Both the position numbers and the translations under genes were made by a program. Positions 1-7,000 of a stretch of 11,245 nucleotides of DNA are shown one piece after another (position 1 is the stretch's first letter; the number at the start of each line of letters is the position of its first letter). Origin of the DNA: Bifidobacteriaceae bacterium (lineage in GTDB: Bacteria; Actinomycetota; Actinomycetes; Actinomycetales; WQXJ01); NCBI GenBank assembly GCA_031279575.1, contig JAITIG010000001.1:1-11245 (forward strand). The letters are read 5' to 3'. Under the pieces are notes generated by a model. The model did not search any database and was not told where the DNA came from. It saw nothing but the letters and a program-made list of their open reading frames with translations.

Positions 1-53
1 CCCGACCCCCTGACCAGCCCAGACGCCATCGTCGGTTTCAGCGCCCCTCCCCG

Positions 54-180
54 AATCGGACCATGGCGGCCCAAACGCGCGCGATGGTCCGATCCGGATC
101 CCCCGCCGCCCCGCGCTCGCCCGCCCCGCCCCGCCCCAAATCGGACCATCGCGGCCAAATCGCGCGCGATGGTCCGATCC
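54..180. repeat. Pair of palindromic elements, about 42 bp each
   Basis: Two copies of the same inverted-repeat element lie 85 bp apart. Copy 1 (54-95) has the 10-bp perfect arms ATCGGACCAT (55-64) and ATGGTCCGAT (84-93). Copy 2 (139-180) has 14-bp perfect arms, ATCGGACCATCGCG (140-153) and its complement (165-178), around an 11-base loop. The loops are related (both contain CCAAA and GCGCGCG), so these are copies of one element and not two chance palindromes. Copy 2 is more symmetrical because GG in copy 1 is CG in copy 2. They resemble REP/BIME-type intergenic palindromes or a paired binding site. No gene touching them is visible in the window. Confidence 0.7.
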
Positions 181-184
181 GCAT

Positions 185-221
185 CCCACCGCCGCTGAGG
201 CGGGGCGGGGGCGGCGGTGGG
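185..221. repeat. Perfect 11-bp GC hairpin
   Basis: CCCACCGCCGC (185-195) pairs perfectly with GCGGCGGTGGG (211-221) around a 15-base G-rich loop. It sits between the palindromic pair and the 157-bp repeat array. It has no T tract on either side, so it is not a textbook intrinsic terminator. It could still act as a transcription or RNA-processing barrier at the far end of the exporter transcript, but that is inference. Confidence 0.5.
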
Positions 222-225
222 CAGG

Positions 226-755
226 GCGGCGCCAAGTCCACAGAACTCCGCCCGGCGGGGAGAAGTGTGGGGTTGCGCGACCCCGCCACCGCGCCGTCCG
301 GCGGCCCGCCCCGCGGGACTCCGCGTTGACGCAGGTCAGCGGGCCGCGCCGGCTTGGCCGGGCGGGGGACGCTGTGGGCGGGGCGGCGCCAAGTCCACAG
401 AACTCCGCCCGGCGGGGAGAAGTGTGGGGTTGCGCGACCCTGCCACCCGGCCAGCCGGCGGCCAGCCGCGGCGGGATGCGCGTTCGCGCAGGTCAGCGGG
501 CCGCGCCGCCGAGGCGGGGCGGGGGACGCGGCGGGCGGGCGGCGCCAAGTCCACAGAACTCACGCCGGCGGGGAGAAGTGTGGGGTTGCGCGACCCCGCC
601 ACCCGGCCAATCGGCCGCCCGCCGCGGCGGGATGCGCGTTCGCGCAGGTCAGCGGGCCGCGCCGCCGGGGCGGGGCGGGGGCCGGGCTGGGCGGGGCGGC
701 GCCAAGTCCACAGAACTCCGGCCGGCGGGGAGAAGTGTGGGGTTGCGCGACCCCG
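226..755. repeat. Tandem array of about 157-bp units with four conserved cores
   Basis: A core of about 54 bp recurs four times, starting at 231, 388, 544 and 701, so the spacings are 157, 156 and 157 bp. Each core begins GCCAAGTCCACAGAACTC, continues through GGCGGGGAGAAGTGTGG and ends with the near-palindrome GGGGTTGCGCGACCC. The DNA between cores is also related, sharing GCAGGTCAGCGGGCCGCGCC and runs such as GGCGGGGCGGGGG. It is therefore a true tandem repeat of whole units. Units 2 and 3 carry TGCGCGTTCGCGCA, a palindrome with a TT centre, at the place where unit 1 has GCGTTGACGC, so the symmetry is kept while the bases change. The spacings are not all multiples of three, so the repeated words fall in different reading frames and the array cannot be one repetitive protein. 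It begins 35 bp beyond the stop codon of the minus-strand exporter gene. Its function is unknown; it could be transcribed as that gene's 3' untranslated region. Confidence 0.85.
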
Positions 756-789
756 TCGGCGGCGGCAGGGGCGGGTGGCGTGAACTGCG

Positions 790-3345
790 TCAGGGGCGCG
801 AGCGGGGGCCGAGCCAGGCGGGCAGCCACCAGGCGGCCCGGCCGGCCAGCGCCACCAGGGCCGGCATCAGCACCAGGCGGACCAGGAAGGCGTCCGCGAT
901 CACCCCGAAGGCCAGGGCGAAGCCGACCGACTTGACCATGGCCGAGTCCGAGAGCACAAAGCCGCCAAAGATCACCACCATGATCAGCCCGGCCGCCACC
1001 ACCACCGGCCGGCCGGAGGCCAGGCCTTGGGCCACCGCCGCCCGGGGGGCCGCGCCCGCCAGGTGCGCCTCCCGCATGCCGCTGGCGAGGAAGATCTGGT
1101 AGTCCATGGCCAGCCCAAACAGCAGCCCCACCAGCAAAATGGGCAGGAAGTTCAACACCGGGCCGGGTTGGTTCAACCTCAGCGCGGCCTCGCCCCAACC
1201 CCACTGGAAGGTCGCCACCACCGCCCCCAGGGTGGCGAACAGCGACAAGATGAACCCGCCGGCCGCGATCAACGGCACCACCAGCGAGCGGAACACCACC
1301 ACCAGTATGGCCAGCGACAACAGCACCACCAGCAGCAGGTAGGGCGCCAGCGCGTCCCGCAGCCGGGCCGACATGTCGATGTTGATGGCGGCCTGCCCGG
1401 CCACCCCCAGCGACGTGCCCGCCGCCGCGCCGGCCGGCTTGAAGTCCCGCAGCTGCCGCACCAGGTCCTCAGTCGCCTCCTCGTTGGGCCCGCTGGCGGG
1501 CAGCACCTGGAAGGCGGCCAGCTCGCCGGACTCCGCCACAGCCACCGGGGCCGCGCCCTCGACGCCGGCTTGGCCCGCCAACTCCAGGGCGATCTCGGTT
1601 TGGGCGGCCAGCTGGGCCGAGGCGTCCAGGCCGGCCGGCAGGGCGGCGGTGACCAGCAGCGGCCCGTTCGCCCCCGCCCCGAAGGCCTCCCGCACGATGC
1701 CGTCGGCCCGGCCCGCCAGCGAGCCGGCCGGTTCAGACGAGCCGTCCGGCAGGCCCAGGCGCAGCGACAAGGCGGGCACGGCCAGCCCCAACAGCACCAC
1801 CACCGCCACCGCGGCTTGCGCCAGGCAGCGCCCTGTGCCCCAGCCCCGGGCCGCCTCAGGCTTGGCCGGCGCGGCGACCTCGCCAGCGCCGTCCGCAGAG
1901 TGGCGCGAGCGGCGCGGCAGCGCCCGGGACCCCGCCGACCCCAGGACGGTCGGGGCCTGGCCGTCCGCCGAAGGGCGCAGGCGGCGCGGCAGCGCCCGGG
2001 ACCCCGCCAACCCCAGGATGGCCGGAGTCAGCGTCACCGCCACCGCCACCGCGGCGGCGATGGCGACCGCCCCGATGGTGCCCATCAGCCCCAGGAACGG
2101 GATGCCGACTATGTTCAAGGCGGCCAGGGCCACAATCACGGTGCCTCCGGCGAACACCACGGCGGCGCCCGCCGAGCCGTTGGCCCGGGCCGCGGCCTGC
2201 TGCGCCGGCAGCCCTTCCAGCAGGTGCCGGCGGTGCCGGTAGATGATGAACAGCGAGTAGTCGACCCCCACCGCCAAACCCAGCATGACGGCCAGGATCG
2301 GCGTGATGGAGGACATGGCGACCGCGTCGGAGCAGGCCAGCGCCGCCAGCACGGCCACCCCCACCCCGGTGACCGCCCCGACCACCGGTATCAGCATGGG
2401 CGCCAGCGCCCGGAACATGATGGTCAGCACCAGCGCCGCCAGGGCCAACCCGGCGGCCTCGCCCCAGCCGAGCACGTCCGGCACGTCCTGGGACAGCTCC
2501 ACTGAGGCGGCGACTTCGATCCCGTCCAGCCCCGCCTGCTGGAAATGCTCGATGGCGGCCCGCTTGGAGGACGAGGCCAGGTCGAGGCGCGGCTCGGTGA
2601 AGGAGATGGCCACCAGCGCCACCGCGCCGTCGGCGCTGACCTGCCGCAGCGGGGCGGCGGCCGCCATCAGGGCCTCGCCTTGGTCGAGTTCGGCCTGGGC
2701 GGCGGACAGATCGGCGGCGCTTAGGTCCAACTCGTCTTGGCTGGCCTCCAGTTGGGCGCGGCCCTCGTCGATGCCGGCTTGGGCGGCCTCGGCCCGGGCG
2801 GCGGCGGCAGCGGCCGCGGCCGGGTCGGCCAGGATGGCCGGATCGGGCGGGGCCTGGGCGGCGGCGTCGAGTTCGGCTTGGGCGGCGTCTAACTGCGCCG
2901 CGCTGGCGTCCAGTTGGGACTGGCCCTCGGCCAAGGCGGCCCGCCCCTGGTCTAGCTGCTCGGCGCCTTGGGCCAGCACCTCGGCCGCGGCGGCGCGCTC
3001 AGCCTCGGCGGCGAACGGGTCGACCACCTGGGCGACATCGGGCAAGTCGGCCGCGGCACTGGCCGCCTGGGCCACCGCCTGGCGCTGGCGGTCGGTGAAG
3101 GGCTGCCCGTCTTCGCTTCGCAGCACCACCGTGCCGGTGGCCCCGGCGTAGCTGGGCAGCTCCTCGGCCAGCTGCTCCACGGCGCGCGATGACTCCAAGC
3201 CGGGCACGTCGAAGCCCTCGGTCAAAGCCCCGTGCCACAGCCCGTAGGCGCCGCCGGCCAGGGCTAGCGCGCCCACCCAGGCGGCGATCACCCGCCCGGG
3301 CCGGCGCGCCGCCGCCAATCCCAACCGCTGCAGCAAACGTTCCAC
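790..3345 (-). CDS. MMPL/RND-family exporter, 851 aa
   Basis: A proton-driven inner-membrane exporter of the MMPL family (MmpL/YdfJ type) that probably moves lipids, peptides or drugs outward; the substrate is unknown. The layout is typical: TM1 at about residues 18-38, a large outer loop (about 40-290), five TM segments (about 293-445), a cytoplasmic linker, TM7 (about 508-528), a second outer loop (about 530-660), then five TMs (about 665-835). The Asp-Tyr pairs in GVDYSLF (362-363) and AMDYQIF (748-749) match the proton-relay pairs of MmpL proteins. Residues about 115-230 form an Ala/Gln/Leu/Asp-rich coiled-coil hairpin with repeated LDxxxAxL words, as in several Gram-positive MMPL proteins. 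The start is GTG, chosen because AGGGAGG lies at 3351-3357, five bases upstream. An in-frame duplication lies in the TM6-TM7 linker. A divergent TetR gene and a 22-bp inverted repeat sit at its promoter, so TetR repression is likely. Identity as an MMPL transporter is secure. Confidence 0.93.
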   Translation of the reverse strand: MERLLQRLGLAAARRPGRVIAAWVGALALAGGAYGLWHGALTEGFDVPGLESSRAVEQLAEELPSYAGATGTVVLRSEDGQPFTDRQRQAVAQAASAAADLPDVAQVVDPFAAEAERAAAAEVLAQGAEQLDQGRAALAEGQSQLDASAAQLDAAQAELDAAAQAPPDPAILADPAAAAAAAARAEAAQAGIDEGRAQLEASQDELDLSAADLSAAQAELDQGEALMAAAAPLRQVSADGAVALVAISFTEPRLDLASSSKRAAIEHFQQAGLDGIEVAASVELSQDVPDVLGWGEAAGLALAALVLTIMFRALAPMLIPVVGAVTGVGVAVLAALACSDAVAMSSITPILAVMLGLAVGVDYSLFIIYRHRRHLLEGLPAQQAAARANGSAGAAVVFAGGTVIVALAALNIVGIPFLGLMGTIGAVAIAAAVAVAVTLTPAILGLAGSRALPRRLRPSADGQAPTVLGSAGSRALPRRSRHSADGAGEVAAPAKPEAARGWGTGRCLAQAAVAVVVLLGLAVPALSLRLGLPDGSSEPAGSLAGRADGIVREAFGAGANGPLLVTAALPAGLDASAQLAAQTEIALELAGQAGVEGAAPVAVAESGELAAFQVLPASGPNEEATEDLVRQLRDFKPAGAAAGTSLGVAGQAAINIDMSARLRDALAPYLLLVVLLSLAILVVVFRSLVVPLIAAGGFILSLFATLGAVVATFQWGWGEAALRLNQPGPVLNFLPILLVGLLFGLAMDYQIFLASGMREAHLAGAAPRAAVAQGLASGRPVVVAAGLIMVVIFGGFVLSDSAMVKSVGFALAFGVIADAFLVRLVLMPALVALAGRAAWWLPAWLGPRSRP
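1891..2025 (-). repeat. In-frame 72-bp duplication inside the exporter gene
   Basis: The 63-bp stretches 1891-1953 and 1963-2025 are near-identical, with about eight differences by eye, and are offset by exactly 72 bp (24 codons). In protein they give AGSRALPRRLRPSADG (447-462) and AGSRALPRRSRHSADG (471-486), in the cytoplasmic linker between TM6 and TM7. The frame is kept, so the protein stays intact. The extra copy lengthens a basic, probably unstructured loop. Confidence 0.85.
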
Positions 3346-3369
3346 GACTGCCTCCCTAGGTGCGCCAAT

Positions 3370-3391
3370 CGAGACGGAACGGTTCGTCTCG
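3370..3391. promoter_or_regulatory. 22-bp inverted repeat, probable TetR operator
   Basis: CGAGACG (3370-3376) and CGTCTCG (3385-3391) are perfect 7-bp arms around an 8-bp centre, and the centre itself contains the near-symmetric GAACGGTTC. Size and position fit a TetR-family operator. The site lies between the divergent exporter and regulator genes, just upstream of the regulator's -10 element and at the predicted start of the exporter transcript. The protein from 3415-3981 is the obvious ligand. Binding is inferred, not shown. Confidence 0.75.
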
Positions 3392-3398
3392 CCACCTG

Positions 3399-3408
3399 AC
3401 TATACAAT
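3399..3408. promoter_or_regulatory. Overlapping divergent -10 elements
   Basis: On the plus strand TACAAT (3403-3408; five of six matches to TATAAT) ends seven bases before the A of the regulator's ATG at 3415. That places the transcription start on or beside the start codon. On the minus strand TATAGT (3399-3404; five of six) would start the exporter transcript near 3392, at the edge of the inverted repeat, leaving a leader of about 47 bases. Neither side has a good -35 box. The two elements share bases 3403-3404, so RNA polymerase could serve only one direction at a time. Motif calls are by eye. Confidence 0.5.
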
Positions 3409-3414
3409 GACCAG

Positions 3415-3981
3415 ATGACGCAGCGCTCCAGCGGGCCGGTCCGCTCCGAAGCCTCCCGCCGCGCCATCCTTGACGCGACGGCGCGGCAGCTTGGCGCCCG
3501 CGGCTACGACCAGTTGACCATCGAGGGGATAGCGGCCGAGGCGAAAGTCGGCAAGCAGACCATCTACCGCTGGTGGGGCTCCAAATCGGCCCTGGTGGCC
3601 GAATGCCTGCTGGAGGGCGGCCTGCTGCCCGCCTCCCTCAACCCCAAAGACACCGGCGACCTCAAACAGGACCTGGCCAACTGGCTGCGAGCGGTGTTCG
3701 CCTTCGCGAGCGACCCGGCCAACGGGTCGCTGATGCGCTCAATCCTGGCCGCCGCCGTCGACAACGAGGCGGTTGGCCGCATGCTGGGCCGGTCCCTGGG
3801 GGCGGATTCGGCGATTCAAGCGCGCCTGCGCCGGGCCGCCGAGGACGGCCAGCTAGACCCGGCCACACCCCTCGACGAGCTGGTCAAGGCCTTGGTCGGC
3901 TGGGTTGTCATGCACTGCCTGGAACGCGCCCCCATCCCCCCCGCCCTGCCCGCCGCCCTCATCGCCGCCATCATCCCCTGA
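3415..3981 (+). CDS. TetR/AcrR-family regulator, 188 aa
   Basis: A one-component transcriptional repressor. The N-terminal helix-turn-helix domain spans about residues 13-62; its core is LTIEGIAAEAKVGKQTIYRWW, the recognition-helix region typical of TetR proteins. The C-terminal ligand domain (about 80-185) has the pattern of the TetR_C_11 type (PF16859), with an RAAEDGQLDP segment and LVKALVGWVVMH; this finer assignment is from memory of the family. The length is normal for TetR. There is no Shine-Dalgarno sequence before the ATG, and the -10 element ends seven bases upstream, so the mRNA is probably leaderless. It is divergent from the MMPL exporter across 69 bp holding a 22-bp inverted repeat. 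It most likely represses the exporter and itself and releases on binding an exported compound. It converges with the activase gene downstream. Confidence 0.92.
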   Translation: MTQRSSGPVRSEASRRAILDATARQLGARGYDQLTIEGIAAEAKVGKQTIYRWWGSKSALVAECLLEGGLLPASLNPKDTGDLKQDLANWLRAVFAFASDPANGSLMRSILAAAVDNEAVGRMLGRSLGADSAIQARLRRAAEDGQLDPATPLDELVKALVGWVVMHCLERAPIPPALPAALIAAIIP

Positions 3982-3988
3982 GCCCCAA

Positions 3989-4040
3989 CCCGCCCCCAAC
4001 CCGCCCCCAACCGCCGCAAAACCGCCGCAAAACCGCCGGT
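3989..4040. repeat. Two sets of 11-bp tandem repeats between convergent genes
   Basis: The 68-bp gap between the TetR stop and the activase stop is almost all short tandem repeat. CCCGCCCCCAA occurs at 3989-3999 and 4000-4010, and CCGCCGCAAAA at 4011-4021 and 4022-4032, followed by a partial CCGCCGG. No clear hairpin terminator is seen for either convergent gene. Read on the minus strand, the second pair gives two TTTT runs after GCGGCGG just past the activase stop. Confidence 0.7.
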
Positions 4041-4049
4041 CGGCGCCGG

Positions 4050-7000
4050 TCAGCGGCTCAGGGCCAGCGGCGCCGGGTCTGCCGGGTCGAGGGGCGGGCT
4101 GGCCAACTCCTGGCCGGCCGGGTTGCGCCCGGCGGCCGCCAGCAGCAGCTTGATCCGGTTCAACTGGTTGACCGGGGAGGCGCCCGGGTCGTATTCGATG
4201 GTGGTGATGGAAACATCCGGGTGGCGGCGCATGATCTCGCGGAACATGCCCTTGCCGGTCACATGGTTCGGCAGGCAGGCGAACGGCTGGGCGCAAATAA
4301 TCGACTTGACCCCGTCCTCGATCAACTCCAGGATCTCCGCTGTCAGCAGCCACCCCTCGCCCGCCTGGTTGCCCAGCGAGCAGATGGCGCTGGCCTGCCG
4401 GGCCATCCGGGCCATGTTGCCCGGCCCCGGGTAGTCCAGGGCCGCGCCGGCCAGCGCCCGGCGCACCGGGTCGCGGTAGCGGTCGACCCACCAGCGCGCC
4501 AGCCGCTTGACCAAGATCGCCCGCGGGTGGCCCAGCCCCAGGTTGGCGTAGTTCCACTCCGCCGTGTGCATGCCGTTGAGCACAAACTCCATCAAGCCGG
4601 GCAGGCGCGCCTCGAAGCCTTCCTTCTCCACCACCTCGACCACGTGGTTGTTGGCGTCGGGGTGGAACTTGACCAGGATCTCCCCCACGATGCCGACCAC
4701 CGGCCGGCGGGGCCCGCCAAGTCGCGGCACGGCATCGTACCGGCGGGCGATCTGGCGCGCCAAAGCCCGGTAGCCGCCGCCGCGCGAACCCAAAAAAGCC
4801 CGCGCCGCCGCGTCCAACTCCCGGTAGGCGGCCCAAGCCGCGCCCGGCTGGGCCTCGTAGGGGCGGGTGCGCAGCAGGCCGGCCTCCAGCATGTCGCCCA
4901 AGGCGATGGCCTGCATGCAGCGGTGCAGCAGCCAGGGGCCAAGCTTGAAACCCGGGTTGCGCTCCAAGCCCTGCGGCGAGACCGCGATCACCGGCAGGTC
5001 CGGGTAGCCGGCCTCGGCCAGCGCCTTGCGCAGCAGGCCGGTGTAGTTGGTGGCGCGGCACATCCCGCCGGTCTGGGTGATCATGACAGAGGTCGCCGCC
5101 GGGTCCGCCCGCCCGGAGGTGAACTCGCCCACCAGCTGCCCCACCACCATCACCGCCGGGTAGCAGGAGTCGTTGTTGACGTGCCGCAGCCCCACCTCGA
5201 CATCGGCCGGGGCGACGGTCTCAAGCACCCGCAGGTTGTAGCCGGAACCCCGCATGGCGGCCTCGACCAACGAGAAATGGGCCGGCGACATTTGCGGCGC
5301 GATGATCTGGTGCTGGCGTTTCATGGCCTTGGTGAACACCCGCCGCTTGACGGCGTAGCCGCCCGCCTCGGGGGCGGGCCGGGCCGGGCGGGCGGCGCGG
5401 GCCTGGGCGGCGGCGGCCAGGGAGCGCAGGCGGATGCGGGCCGCGCCCAGGTTGGACACCTCGTCGATTTTGAGGCAGGTGTGGACCTGCCCCGCCGCGC
5501 GCAAAATCTCCTGGACCTGGTCGGTGGTGATGGCGTCCAGCCCGCAGCCGAACGAGTTCAGCTGCACCAACTCCAGCCCGGGCGCCTCCGCGCTGGCGGC
5601 CGCCGCCTGGTAGAGCCGCGAGTGGTAGGCCCACTGGTCGCGGGCCCGCAGCGGCCGGGCCACCTGCCCCAGGTGCGCCACCGAGTCCTCCGTCAGCACC
5701 GCCATGCCGAGCGATGCGATCAGCTCCGGTATGCCGTGGTGGATTTCCGGGTCGACGTGGTAGGGCCGGCCCGCCAGCACGATGCCGCGCGTCCCCGTCC
5801 GCCGCATCTCCTCCAGGGCCGCTTCGCCTTGGGCCGCCATGTCGCGCCCGAAGGCCGCCTGCTCGGCGTAGCCGGCCTCGACCGCGGCGCGGGCCTCGGC
5901 CAGGGTCACATCCCAATCGGCGAACACCTCGACTAGGCGCTCGGCCAGTTTGCCCGGCAGGGCCAGGTTGAAGAACGGGTTGACCAGGCGCACCGGGCCG
6001 CCTTGGCGCAGGGCCGGGATGTTGTTCGCCACCACCTGCGGGTAGCCGGCCACCACCGGGCAGTTGTAGTGGTTGTCCGCCCCGGGCGCCAGCTCCCGCT
6101 CGTAGGAGACAGACGGGTAGAAGATGGTCTTAACACCGCGCGCGATCAGCTGCTCGATGTGCCCGTGGACCAGTTTGGCCGGGTAGCAGATGTTCTCCGA
6201 GGCGATGGTGTCCATGCCCTGGGTGAACAGCTCGTGCGAGGACCGGCCGGACAGCGCCACCCGGAAGCCCAGGCGGGTCAGGACGGTGAACCACAGCGGG
6301 TAGTTCTCATACATATTCAAAACCCGGGGAATGCCGATGTCGCCGCGCCAGGCGGCTTTCTCCGTCAGCCGCCGGTAGGCGAACAGCCGCTTGTACTTGT
6401 AGTCGAACAGGTTTGGCAGCGGGGACTTGGCTTTGGCCTGGCCGGCGCCGCGCTCGCAGCGGTTGCCGGAGACGTGCCGCGAGCCGTCCGGGAACTGCGA
6501 GATGGTGCATTTGCAGTGGTTTTGGCACAGGCGGCAAACCTCGGTCGAGGTGTCGACTTTGAGGTCGCGCAGCGCCAGCGGCCCCAGCAGGCTGGAGGGG
6601 CGCCCGGGCGCGAACCGCTCGCGCGCGATCAGGGCCGCCCCGAAGGCCCCCATCAGCCCGGCGATGTCCGGCCGGACCACCTCCAAACCGGTCAGCAACT
6701 CGAAGGCGCGCAGCACGGCATCGGACAGGAAAGTGCCGCCCTGGACCACCACGCGGGCGCCCAGCTGGCCGGCCTCGCGCAGTTTGATGACCTTGTAGAG
6801 GGCGTTGCGCACCACCGAGTAGCTCAAACCGGCGGCGATGTCCCCCACCGCCGCGCCCTCTTTTTGGGCCGCTTTGACCGAGGAGTTCATGAACACGGTG
6901 CAGCGCGAGCCCAGGTCGACCGGCCCGAAGGAGGCCAGCGCGGCGGCGCAGAAGGCCTCCAGGTCCAAGCCCATGGTTTGGGCGAAGGTTTGCAGGAAGC

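Noticed and set aside
231..710. DnaA-box cluster or replication origin
   Set aside because: Each core contains GTCCACA, which matches seven of nine bases of the actinobacterial DnaA box (TTGTCCACA). The first two bases are wrong in all copies, there is only one per 157 bp, there is no AT-rich unwinding region, and no dnaA or dnaN gene is near.
226..755. CRISPR array
   Set aside because: The cores are about 54 bp with gaps of about 100 bp, and the gaps are themselves conserved between units. CRISPR spacers would be short and unrelated to one another.
63..1102. Open frames on both strands across the repeat region
   Set aside because: They are Arg/Ala/Gly/Pro-rich, overlap one another, and show the same repeat words in different frames. 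They result from very high G+C content and few stop codons.
1027..3192. Long plus-strand frames opposite the exporter gene
   Set aside because: Low-complexity Arg/Gln/His/Gly or Ser/Ala/Thr composition; they are antisense shadows of the MMPL frame, which has clear family motifs.
3573..5936. 787-codon plus-strand frame
   Set aside because: It overlaps the first TetR gene in another frame and lies antisense to the activase gene. Its Arg/Gln/Gly/His-rich composition has no recognisable domain.
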